Assembly (NCBI GenBank): GCA_025774425.1
Contig: JALGWA010000133.1
Span: forward strand, 1 to 5,233
Length of the DNA: 5,233 nt
Source: a bacterium
Lineage (GTDB): Bacteria > Arandabacterota > Arandabacteria > Arandabacterales > JALGWA01
Direction of reading: 5' to 3'
The notes under the pieces were generated by a model, which had not been told where the DNA came from, made no database searches, and saw only the letters and a program-made list of their open reading frames with translations. Each line of letters starts with the position of its first letter. Position 1 is the first letter of the stretch. Below are positions 1-5,233 of this stretch, one piece after another. Both the position numbers and the translations under genes were made by a program.

Positions 1-1571
1 GCCGTCGTGCTGACCGTGACCTGAATGGGCATGTTGAAGATCCAATTGGTCTGGAGCTGCTCTATCGAGAGCGAGACCTCGTACCCGCTCGGTGCGGCCG
101 CGGTGTAGTCCCAGGTGAAGCTGTAGAATGGGAATCCCTCTTCATATACCCACTGATGGAAGAAGGCGTCGAAGTCGCGGCCGGCGACGCTTTCGCATAT
201 GTCGCGGAACTGTTCGGTGGTGCACGAGGCGTACTGGTACTCGCTCGAATAGTAGGTTCTCAGGATGTCGAAGAAGGTCGAGTCACCGACGATCCCGCGG
301 AGCATGTGCAGTATCCAGGAGGCCTTGTTGTACGTCAGGTCCGGGTCGAAGATCCTGTTCCAGTCGGAGAGGTCGGGGACGTATATCGTGCCCGCGCCGA
401 AGTACTTGGCGTATTCCATCTGGTTCTTGTATTCGCCCCAACCGTATGTGTGCTCGGCGTACAGGGCCTCGGAATAGACCGCGAATCCCTCATTGAGCCA
501 GATGTGATGGAAGTCGTTGCAGGTGATCATGTCGCCCCACCACATGTGGGCGAGCTCGTGAACGATGAGGTACTCGCCCCAGCCGCCGAGGCTCGTAATC
601 GTCTGGTGCTCCATGCCGCCGCCCCAGGTGAATTCCGCATGCCCGTACTTCTCCTGGAGAAACGGGTATTCGCCGAAGAGCGAGGCATAGAGCGCGATCA
701 TGTCCGGAACCTTGGCGTAGTTCTCCTGGACGGAATCGTAATGGTCCTCGAAAACGTAGTAACGGCATTCCATCGAGTCGGTGGGCGAGTAGCGGTAGTA
801 GTTGGAGAATATCGTGTAGGGGTGTATCGCGACCGACACGAGGTATGTGGCGATGGGGTACTGCTCGTGCCACTTGTAGGTGACAGTCGTCCCGTTGTCT
901 ACGGTGCCGACGAGGTCGCCGTTCGATGCGACGATCAGGTCCTCGGGCACGGTGACCCAGATGTCGACGGAGTCCGCCTTGTCATGCGAGTAGTCCTTGC
1001 ACGGCCACCACGTGCGGGCGCCGAAGGGCTCACTCAGGCTCCAGATCATGTCGTAGCCGCCGTGCGTGTCGAAATCGAAGGCCCCGGCGGATGCGTCGGG
1101 GGTGCCGCTGTATGTTATGTCCACGACGAAAGTGTCGCCCGTCGCATACGAGCGGTCGAGATCGACGCTGACGATGTCGCCGCTGTGACTGAAGGTCGCA
1201 GGTACGCCCCCGCTCTGGACGGCCGATACCGCCATGTTGTCGTAGAGGTCGACGTCCGCCGTCGTCAGGGGGCCCGTGACGACCTCCGCCACCATTCGCA
1301 CGGTGCCCGATACGGTCTCGGCGGTCGGGTCGATCGCGATGTCGAGGCGGTAGTAGGTCACGTCGTAATAGTCCTGGTTCGGTGTCGGCGTGCTCTCGAG
1401 GAGGGAGATCCGCGCATAGAAGCGGGCCTTGGCCTCGGCTATCTCGTGGGATATGTCCCCCGGCCCCTTGGGCTGATACGCTGCGAAGGACTGGGCTGCG
1501 AACAGGGCGACGAGGACGACGGTGCTGACCAGCACCGCGGTAATACGTGAGCATATACCATATTGCCGCAT
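1..1571 (-). CDS. Secreted M1-family zinc aminopeptidase (3' end outside window)
   Basis: A zinc metallopeptidase that likely removes N-terminal residues from peptides in the periplasm or outside the cell. The visible 523 residues begin with a Sec signal peptide (MRQYG..., hydrophobic core at about 10-26, likely cleavage after SFA at residue 30). An M1 N-terminal beta domain follows (about 65-255), then the catalytic domain. GGGMEH (317-322) is the exopeptidase motif corresponding to GAMEN. HELAH (338-342) plus E361 in WLNEGF form the HExxH-18-E zinc site, with E339 as catalytic base. Y414 in DLTYNKASW is the expected transition-state tyrosine. The start is chosen because AAAGGAG lies 6 nt upstream of the ATG and the signal peptide follows at once. 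The C-terminus, where such proteins often carry a sorting or anchoring domain, is missing. The family call is firm; substrate preference cannot be read. Confidence 0.95.
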   Translation of the reverse strand, partial: MRQYGICSRITAVLVSTVVLVALFAAQSFAAYQPKGPGDISHEIAEAKARFYARISLLESTPTPNQDYYDVTYYRLDIAIDPTAETVSGTVRMVAEVVTGPLTTADVDLYDNMAVSAVQSGGVPATFSHSGDIVSVDLDRSYATGDTFVVDITYSGTPDASAGAFDFDTHGGYDMIWSLSEPFGARTWWPCKDYSHDKADSVDIWVTVPEDLIVASNGDLVGTVDNGTTVTYKWHEQYPIATYLVSVAIHPYTIFSNYYRYSPTDSMECRYYVFEDHYDSVQENYAKVPDMIALYASLFGEYPFLQEKYGHAEFTWGGGMEHQTITSLGGWGEYLIVHELAHMWWGDMITCNDFHHIWLNEGFAVYSEALYAEHTYGWGEYKNQMEYAKYFGAGTIYVPDLSDWNRIFDPDLTYNKASWILHMLRGIVGDSTFFDILRTYYSSEYQYASCTTEQFRDICESVAGRDFDAFFHQWVYEEGFPFYSFTWDYTAAAPSGYEVSLSIEQLQTNWIFNMPIQVTVSTT

Positions 1572-1647
1572 TTCCGGCTCCTTTCGTGGGATTGCCTGCG
1601 TGTCGGCGTCATGAGACAGGCGGCCTCGATCCGCCGCCTCTACGTAC

Positions 1648-1676
1648 ACTTTACCACAATCCGGCCCGACCTGCAA
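1648..1676 (-). promoter_or_regulatory. Candidate sigma-70 promoter for the M1 peptidase
   Basis: On the minus strand, TTGCAG (1676-1671) and TAAAGT (1653-1648) are separated by exactly 17 nt. This would give a leader of about 70 nt ahead of the peptidase ATG at 1571. The -35 matches TTGACA at four positions and the -10 matches TATAAT at four. The 9-mer GTACACTTT overlaps the -10 and recurs at 1716-1724. The call rests on pattern only. Confidence 0.45.
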
Positions 1677-1957
1677 CATCCGCGGCCCGGTGCTGTCTCC
1701 CGGGTGGACGGGCTTGTACACTTTTGCGGATGGCCCGCGGGCGGCGCCCGGCGGCTCTCCCGGGCCGGCGCGCCGAGGCGGCCCGGGCGCCTTCCTAATT
1801 CGCGTCGCCCCAGGGCGTTGCGGTCGCGGCGCCGCCCGACGGTTTGCGGCTCCTCGGGACCGCCCCCGGCACGCGAAATGCGTGGGTACATGTCGGAGAT
1901 CAGTCAGGACCTGGTGAATCCCAGGGGCGTGGCACTCTTCATCATGGTCGTCCGGCC

Positions 1958-2008
1958 GCCTCCAGCCGGCGCCGCGTGGACCCCTGATGGTCTGCACCGG
2001 CTGGAGGC
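1958..2008. repeat. Perfect 12-bp inverted repeat with 27-nt spacer
   Basis: GCCTCCAGCCGG (1958-1969) is the exact reverse complement of CCGGCTGGAGGC (1997-2008). Allowing a 2-nt bulge, the flanking CGG and CCG can extend the stem. It lies in the decayed stretch ahead of the PAP2 remnant. No T-run follows on either strand, so it is not a standard terminator. It could be a mobile-element scar, an extragenic hairpin, or chance in GC-rich DNA. Confidence 0.5.
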
Positions 2009-2090
2009 CGTGTTGCCGCGTGTGACGATCCCCCGCGGGTCCGACGGCCCCCACCCGGGCCGCACCCGGGCGGCGGGGGCTCCTGGGGGC

Positions 2091-2266
2091 GCAGTGGTGA
2101 AGGACAACGCCCACTGGATCTCCGATGTCATCCTCGGCTCCGCAATAGGCCACTTCGCGGCGAAGACGATTGCCGGCGGGCATGCCGGCGGTGCCGCGGG
2201 CGGCTTCAGTCTCGTTCGTGCCCCGGGGGAGACGGCGCGACACCGGGGTTCTGCTTCAGATTCTGA
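2091..2266 (+). pseudogene. Remnant C-terminus of a PAP2-family phosphatase, frameshifted
   Basis: From 2097 the frame reads VKDNAHWISDVILGSAIGHF followed by AAKTI. This matches the third signature of PAP2 (type 2 phosphatidic acid phosphatase) proteins, in which the His and the SDV-G-G pattern belong to the active-site block and last membrane helix. These enzymes dephosphorylate lipid phosphates at the membrane. The frame continues through GGFSLVRAPG and then loses sense at a G5 run (2225-2229). Adding one G there gives GGDGATPGFCFRF and a stop at 2264-2266, a normal-looking ending for these proteins. The earlier signatures (KxxxxxxRP and PSGH) are not found upstream in any frame I read. A weakly protein-like piece in the same frame (about 1878-1950, MRGYMSEISQDLVNP) may be an older part of the gene. 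It is either a pseudogene remnant or a sequence error in an already truncated copy. Confidence 0.55.
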
Positions 2267-2287
2267 CCTCGAGCGTCCAGCCGCGGG

Positions 2288-2440
2288 TCACTTGTCGACG
2301 AGCCCGTAGTCCACGAGCACGGCTGATCCGTCCTTTATCAGCCCGACTCCGGGGGGGTCCGCGGCCGGCGGTACAGTGCCGCCCGCGAGCGTGGCCGACA
2401 GGGTCGCCATGCCGAGAGCCGGGGCTGCAACGAAGCGCAT
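2288..2440 (-). CDS. Small 50-residue hypothetical protein
   Basis: A short ORF reading MRFVAAPALGMATLSATLAG and ending ...LVDYGLVDK. AGGAGGTGG lies just upstream, leaving 5 nt between GGAGGT and the ATG, which is a strong ribosome site. The first 20 or so residues are hydrophobic and small, like a weak signal peptide or membrane anchor, but there is only one basic residue and no lipobox cysteine. The second half contains LIKDGSAVLVDYG, which looks like real protein rather than the Arg/Pro-rich chance readings nearby. The ORF converges on the PAP2 remnant, with 21 nt between the two stops. Just past the stop, another frame reads RGWTLEVRI and then a stop, so the ORF may be a shortened relic of a longer gene. 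I do not recognise the family. Confidence 0.4.
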   Translation of the reverse strand: MRFVAAPALGMATLSATLAGGTVPPAADPPGVGLIKDGSAVLVDYGLVDK

Positions 2441-2516
2441 GTTCCACCTCCTGCGTCGTGGAGTTCATACTCGATGGTGGAGCCGTGAGGCCCGGCACAT
2501 CGAAGCTTTTTCCGAC

Positions 2517-2545
2517 TTGACCAAGTGCGGTAGCGCCGTTATCTT
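2517..2545 (+). promoter_or_regulatory. Strong candidate sigma-70 promoter for asnA
   Basis: TTGACC (2517-2522) and TATCTT (2540-2545) have an ideal 17-nt spacer. Five of six -35 bases and four of six -10 bases match consensus. Transcription would start near 2552 and give an untranslated leader of about 140 nt before the asnA ATG. It sits in one of the few AT-richer patches of the intergenic stretch. Confidence 0.6.
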
Positions 2546-2570
2546 AATGGCGGTTTTGCCGTCCAGCGGC

Positions 2571-2657
2571 CCCCGGGGCTCCCCCGGGGAGGACCCAGGA
2601 TTCGCAGAGAAACGCGATTGCGGCCGGGAAAGTCGAGCCGGCGGGTCGTGACCGGCT
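2571..2657 (+). promoter_or_regulatory. GC-rich hairpins in the asnA leader
   Basis: CCCCGGG (2571-2577) pairs with CCCGGGG (2583-2589) across a 5-nt loop. AGCCGG (2636-2641) pairs with CCGGCT (2652-2657) across 10 nt. GGGGC (2575-2579) could instead pair with GCCCC (2671-2675), right next to the asnA ribosome site. No T-box motif or known riboswitch core is seen. Any regulatory role is inference. Confidence 0.25.
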
Positions 2658-2677
2658 GGGCTGGAATGAGGCCCCTT

Positions 2678-2685
2678 AAGGAGGT
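2678..2685 (+). promoter_or_regulatory. Ribosome binding site that fixes the asnA start
   Basis: AAGGAGGT, a near-perfect complement of the 16S rRNA tail, ends 6 nt before the ATG at 2692. This supports the long start over the internal ATG at 2812, which has a weaker AGGGAG only 3 nt away. Starting at 2812 would also lose the conserved PNDYEPLL segment. Confidence 0.8.
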
Positions 2686-2691
2686 AACGGA

Positions 2692-3834
2692 ATGGCGGAC
2701 GCGAAGACAGGCAAAGAGGCCGATCTCGCCGGACCCGGCATCGGCACCTACGAGGAGGTCGAGAGGATCCTCCCCAACGACTACGAACCCCTGCTTCCCC
2801 CCAGGGAGAGAATGCGGGCGCTGTTCGCAGTGAAGCGGTACATCGAAGACAACATGGCGAAGGAGCTCAACCTCGACATGGTTCAGGTTCCACTCATCGT
2901 CGACCGCGAGAGCGGCGTGAACGATTACCTGGATCGCGACGGTTCGAGGACTCCCATAGAGTTCCACATATCCAACGATCATGACAAGAATCCCATCGAC
3001 GCCCAGATCGTGCAGGCGGCCACCAAGTGGAAGAGGGTGGCCCTGAAGCAGTTCGGCTGCAAGCCGGGAGAGGGCATCAACACCGACATGAGGGCCGTCC
3101 GCAAGGACTACTTCCTCGACCACGACCACAGCGCCTACGTCGACCAGTGGGACTGGGAGAAGGTGATTACGGAGAAGGAACGAAACCTCGACTACCTGAA
3201 GGACACGGTTCGCAAGATCTGGAAGATCCTCTACGGGGCGGGCAAGCACGCACAGGAGATGTATCCCGAGCTCAAGACCGCCAAGTACCCGGATTTCCCG
3301 GAGGAGCTGACGTTTCTCCACGCCGAGCAGATCCTCGCCGAGTTCCCCGACCTCCCGCGGAAGCAGCGCGAGACGCAGATTCTCCAGAAGTACCCCGCCA
3401 TCTTCATCATCGGTATCGGTTGGACGCTGGATGACGGCTACCCGCATGAGATGCGCGCCGCCGACTACGACGACTGGGTCACCGAGACCGTCGAAGTGGA
3501 CGGCAAGATGATGCATGGTCTCAACGGCGACATCCTCGTGTGGAACCCCGTCACGAGGAGGCGTCACGAGCTGACTTCCATGGGCATCAGGGTCACCAAG
3601 GAGACGCTCAAGGTGCAGCTCAAGATGACGGGCCAGGAGGATTTCCTCAATCTCCCGTACCACCAGGCGATCCTCAACGATGAGATCCCGCTTTCCATAG
3701 GCGGCGGCATCGGCCAGTCGAGAACCTACATGTATCTCCTGCGCACGGCCCACCTGGGCGAGGTCAGCGTCACCGTGTGGCCCAGGAAGCTCAAGGAGAT
3801 CTGCGCGGCCCGCAACATCCACGTCCTGGAATAG
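2692..3834 (+). CDS. asnA: Aspartate-ammonia ligase (asparagine synthetase A)
   Basis: Makes L-asparagine from L-aspartate, ammonia and ATP (giving AMP and pyrophosphate) in the cytoplasm; EC 6.3.1.1. It has a class II aminoacyl-tRNA synthetase-like fold and no glutaminase domain. At 380 residues it exceeds E. coli AsnA (330). Residues aligned by eye with the E. coli active site are all kept: D78 in GVNDYL (D46), K114 in TKWKR (K77), R137 in RAVRKD (R100), Q152, D154 and E156 in YVDQWDWE (Q116, D118, E120), D260 in YDDW (D219), D280 in LNGDILVW (D235), S296 and R300 in ELTSMGIRV (S251, R255), and R344 in IGGGIGQSR (R299). The segment PNDYEPLL (28-35) matches the usual N-terminus of longer Bacteroides and Firmicutes forms, so only the first 22 or so residues are extra. 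It appears monocistronic, with its own promoter and terminator. Confidence 0.97.
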   Translation: MADAKTGKEADLAGPGIGTYEEVERILPNDYEPLLPPRERMRALFAVKRYIEDNMAKELNLDMVQVPLIVDRESGVNDYLDRDGSRTPIEFHISNDHDKNPIDAQIVQAATKWKRVALKQFGCKPGEGINTDMRAVRKDYFLDHDHSAYVDQWDWEKVITEKERNLDYLKDTVRKIWKILYGAGKHAQEMYPELKTAKYPDFPEELTFLHAEQILAEFPDLPRKQRETQILQKYPAIFIIGIGWTLDDGYPHEMRAADYDDWVTETVEVDGKMMHGLNGDILVWNPVTRRRHELTSMGIRVTKETLKVQLKMTGQEDFLNLPYHQAILNDEIPLSIGGGIGQSRTYMYLLRTAHLGEVSVTVWPRKLKEICAARNIHVLE

Positions 3835-3862
3835 CCGGGAAGCGAAATCGGGAAGACCGAGT

Positions 3863-3888
3863 GCAGGCCCTCCGGAAGGGGGGCCTGC
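3863..3888 (+). terminator. Hairpin terminator after asnA
   Basis: GCAGGCCCTCC (3863-3873) and GGGGGGCCTGC (3878-3888) form an 11-bp stem with one U-G pair. It is closed by GGAA, a stable GNRA-type tetraloop. It starts 28 nt after the asnA stop. Only a short pyrimidine run (TCTTC) follows, so the U-tract is weak. Outer CCGA (3857-3860) and TCGG (3892-3895) could lengthen the stem. Confidence 0.65.
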
Positions 3889-3907
3889 TCTTCGGGCGCG
3901 GCCCCGT

Positions 3908-3968
3908 GGGGTCGGAGCCCTGTGCATGCACTGGGGTCAGACCCCTGTGCATTTTGAGCTCTGACCCC
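3908..3968. repeat. REP/MITE-like palindromic repeat module
   Basis: Two imperfect direct copies lie 25 nt apart: GGGGTCGGAGCCCTGTGCAT (3908-3927) and GGGGTCAGACCCCTGTGCAT (3933-3952). The second contains the perfect palindrome GGGGTC-A-GACCCC (3933-3945). GAGCTCTGACCCC (3956-3968) is an inverted copy of 3908-3920, matching at 11 of 13 positions, so the whole module can fold. Similar GGGGTCAGACCCC elements are, from memory, common extragenic repeats in several environmental bacterial lineages and may be moved by REP-associated transposases. No transposase is in the window. Confidence 0.6.
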
Positions 3969-3983
3969 TATTGTTAATATTGC

Positions 3984-4011
3984 TTGACTCCGGCCTAACT
4001 CCAAGTAGAAT
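3984..4011 (+). promoter_or_regulatory. Sigma-70 promoter for the flavin reductase-parA operon
   Basis: TTGACT (3984-3989) and TAGAAT (4006-4011) are separated by 16 nt, with five of six matches in each box. The expected start near 4018 gives a leader of about 25 nt. The promoter begins 15 nt after the repeat module, in AT-rich DNA unlike the rest of the window. Confidence 0.7.
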
Positions 4012-4043
4012 ACATACTTGAGACACTGACCAAGGAGGGTGCT

Positions 4044-4544
4044 ATGGCGGAAGTCACCGGAATGACGAGTGAGTTCTGCGAATCCGTGGCCGTGGTCACC
4101 GTCAAGGCCGGCGACGGCGTGAACGCCATGACCGCGGCCTGGACCGTGCCCGTGTCCCAACGGCCCGCGCTCATCGTGGTTCACATCGCGCCGCAGCGAT
4201 ACTCGCATAATCTCATCATGGAGGCCAAGGAGTTCGGGCTCAGCATCCTCGCCGACGACCAGATGGAGGTCTCGCAACATGCCGGCACCCTGTCCGGGCG
4301 GGACGTCGACAAGTTCGAGAGCGGCGTTCTCAAGCAGAAGGCGCCCAAGGTGACCTCGACCCCGGTGCTGGAGGGCTGCGCCGCCACCATGGAGTGCAAG
4401 CTGGAGAAGGCCATCGCCATGGGCGATCACACCATCTTCGTCGGGCGCGTCGTGGCTCTGGAGAAGGATTCGAGCAAGAGGCCTCTCGTGCTTCACAGAG
4501 GAACCTATTACAGACTCACCGAGAGCGTGGGCAAGTACTACTAG
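4044..4544 (+). CDS. Flavin reductase-like FMN-binding split-barrel protein
   Basis: A 166-residue protein of the flavin reductase-like domain family, cytoplasmic, expected to bind FMN. Family members reduce free flavin with NAD(P)H, or act as electron carriers with rubredoxin or flavodiiron partners in anaerobes. The domain fills about residues 10-158. Family-typical segments are NAMTAAWTVPVS (27-38, flavin-phosphate region), APQRYSHNLI (49-58), EFGLSIL (63-69), SGRDVDKF (84-91) and GDHTIFVGRV (127-136). There is no rubredoxin or other fused domain, and the length is normal for a stand-alone member. AAGGAGGG (4032-4039) sits 4 nt before the ATG and a strong promoter precedes it. The stop is 12 nt from the parA start, so the two are probably co-transcribed. 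The true substrate or partner cannot be told from sequence. Confidence 0.9.
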   Translation: MAEVTGMTSEFCESVAVVTVKAGDGVNAMTAAWTVPVSQRPALIVVHIAPQRYSHNLIMEAKEFGLSILADDQMEVSQHAGTLSGRDVDKFESGVLKQKAPKVTSTPVLEGCAATMECKLEKAIAMGDHTIFVGRVVALEKDSSKRPLVLHRGTYYRLTESVGKYY

Positions 4545-4556
4545 CGGGGATCGACG

Positions 4557-5233
4557 ATGAGAACCATCGCCCTCGCCAACCAGAAGGGCGGCTGCGGCAA
4601 GACGACCACGGCCATCAACCTCTCGGCATGCCTGGCCTACAAGGGCAGGCGCGTTCTTCTCATCGACCTCGACCCGCAGGCGCATGCGACCATGGGGGTC
4701 GGCGTCAAGGTGGAAGAGGTGACCAAGAGCATGTACGAGGTCATGCTGGAAGAAGCGGGCCTGGAGGAGATCGTCCGGGAAGTCAGGCCTCTCATGGACA
4801 TCGCGCCCGCAGCCATCGTGCTCGGCGCCGCCGAGCAGAGGCTCGCGGGCGTGGACGGACGCGAGAACCGCCTGCTCAACGCGCTCGGCGGGATCACGAA
4901 GCCGTATGACTACATCATAGTCGACTGCCCGCCGAGTATCGGGCTGCTGACCTTCAACGCGCTTCGGGCGTGCAACGAGGCCGTCATCCCCATAGAGGCC
5001 AGTTTCTTCTCGCTGTGGGGGGTCGGACGGCTGCTCGACATGATCGACCTCATAAGGGAGGAGCTCTCGCATGAGGTGAGATACAAGGCGCTGTGCACGA
5101 TCTACGACGGACGGTCCAAGTTCTCACGCGAGATAGCCGAGGATGTTTTCGGCCACTTCAGGGACCGCGTGTACGACACCATCATCCACACCAACGTCAA
5201 GCTGCGCGAGGCGGCGAGCTACGGCATGCCCAT
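4557..5233 (+). CDS. ParA/Soj-family partitioning ATPase (3' end outside window)
   Basis: A cytoplasmic deviant-Walker ATPase that likely dimerises on ATP and binds nucleoid DNA to segregate chromosomes, plasmids or other cargo. The 225 visible residues include the Walker A motif KGGCGKTT (10-17) with signature K10 and catalytic-site K15, the Walker A' DLDPQ (37-41), and the Walker B IIVDCPPSIG (120-129). The TIYDGRSKFSREI segment (181-193) and NVKLREAASYGMP (213-225) are typical of the family close to its C-terminus, so perhaps 30-60 residues are missing. Cysteine replaces the usual valine in KGGVGKT. The start follows a weak GGGGA site in the 12-nt gap after the flavin reductase gene, and there is no N-terminal DNA-binding extension as in plasmid type Ia ParA. 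Whether parB follows is outside the window. It may be an orphan ParA rather than the chromosomal Soj. Confidence 0.92.
   Translation, partial: MRTIALANQKGGCGKTTTAINLSACLAYKGRRVLLIDLDPQAHATMGVGVKVEEVTKSMYEVMLEEAGLEEIVREVRPLMDIAPAAIVLGAAEQRLAGVDGRENRLLNALGGITKPYDYIIVDCPPSIGLLTFNALRACNEAVIPIEASFFSLWGVGRLLDMIDLIREELSHEVRYKALCTIYDGRSKFSREIAEDVFGHFRDRVYDTIIHTNVKLREAASYGMP

Larger units (their letters stand above)
1585..2690. other. 1.1-kb stretch without an intact large gene
   Basis: Very GC-rich sequence between the divergent M1 peptidase and asnA. The open frames here are rich in Arg, Pro, Gly and Ala and mostly look like chance readings. Supportable contents are the peptidase promoter, a PAP2 gene remnant (core 2091-2266), an inverted repeat (1958-2008), a 50-codon minus-strand ORF (2288-2440), and the asnA promoter and leader. 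The part from about 1730 to 1875 shows nothing I can interpret. The stretch reads as a gene-decay zone. Confidence 0.6.

Noticed and set aside
156..1550. Long plus-strand open frame of 464 codons opposite the M1 peptidase
   Set aside because: It is the antisense shadow of a clear M1 gene with all catalytic motifs. The translation is Val/Arg/Gly-rich with no domain, and long antisense frames are expected when third positions are GC-rich.
1563..2090. Plus-strand open frame as a complete 248-residue protein
   Set aside because: Only its end (about 2091 on) looks like protein, as PAP2. The earlier part is Arg/Pro-rich, overlaps the peptidase promoter, and has no ribosome site or PAP2 signatures.
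2222..2249. CCCCGG...CCGGGG hairpin as a terminator between the PAP2 remnant and the 50-codon ORF
   Set aside because: It has a 6-bp stem with a 16-nt loop and no T-run on either strand, and it overlaps the coding remnant. It is too weak in such GC-rich DNA.
2539..3927. Long minus-strand open frame of 462 codons opposite asnA
   Set aside because: It is antisense to an unmistakable asnA gene. It has low-complexity Val/Leu/Asp/Arg composition and no motifs.
3908..3968. Possible short CRISPR array
   Set aside because: There are only two direct copies with a spacing of a few bases, internal palindromes and no unique spacers or cas genes. It fits a REP-like element better.
3726..5072. Long minus-strand open frame of 448 codons opposite the flavin reductase and parA
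   Set aside because: It spans two well-supported plus-strand genes, the promoter and the repeat. Its His/Gly/Arg-rich reading has no recognisable fold.

Overview
The window is GC-rich bacterial DNA. Genes have Shine-Dalgarno sites (AAGGAGGT, AAGGAGGG), the main promoters look like sigma-70 type, and the peptidase carries a Sec signal peptide. The gene mix is a secreted M1 metallopeptidase, ammonia-dependent asparagine synthetase, an FMN-binding flavin reductase-like protein and a ParA ATPase. This fits an uncultured, possibly anaerobic, high-GC bacterium, perhaps a candidate phylum or a deltaproteobacterium/FCB-like lineage. The sequence alone does not fix the taxon.

Layout: (1) 1-1571, minus strand: the N-terminal 523 residues of a secreted M1-family aminopeptidase, running off the left edge. 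Its promoter lies at about 1648-1676. (2) About 1585-2691 holds no intact large gene and looks decayed. It contains the C-terminal end of a PAP2-type phosphatase gene on the plus strand, with its last 11 or so codons out of frame after a G5 run. It also has a long-looped perfect inverted repeat, a 50-codon minus-strand ORF with a good ribosome site, and a strong candidate promoter (TTGACC-17-TATCTT) with a leader of about 140 nt for asnA. (3) 2692-3834, plus: complete asnA, with every active-site residue I could align to the E. coli enzyme present. A GC-rich hairpin, a likely terminator, follows it. (4) 3908-3968: a small repeat module built around the palindrome GGGGTCAGACCCC, resembling a REP/MITE-type element. 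It ends 15 nt before the -35 box of a near-consensus promoter. (5) 4044-4544, plus: a flavin reductase-like split-barrel protein. Twelve bases later, (6) 4557 to the right edge: a ParA/Soj-family ATPase, cut off by the window end. These two form an apparent two-gene operon.

The genes do not form one evident pathway. AsnA makes asparagine from aspartate, ammonia and ATP. The M1 peptidase probably digests peptides in the periplasm or outside the cell. The flavin reductase-ParA pair is linked only by position. I found no CRISPR array, RNA gene, toxin-antitoxin pair or defence system. The regions most worth a second look are the decayed 1.1-kb stretch and the repeat-promoter junction. A new biological system is not evident.
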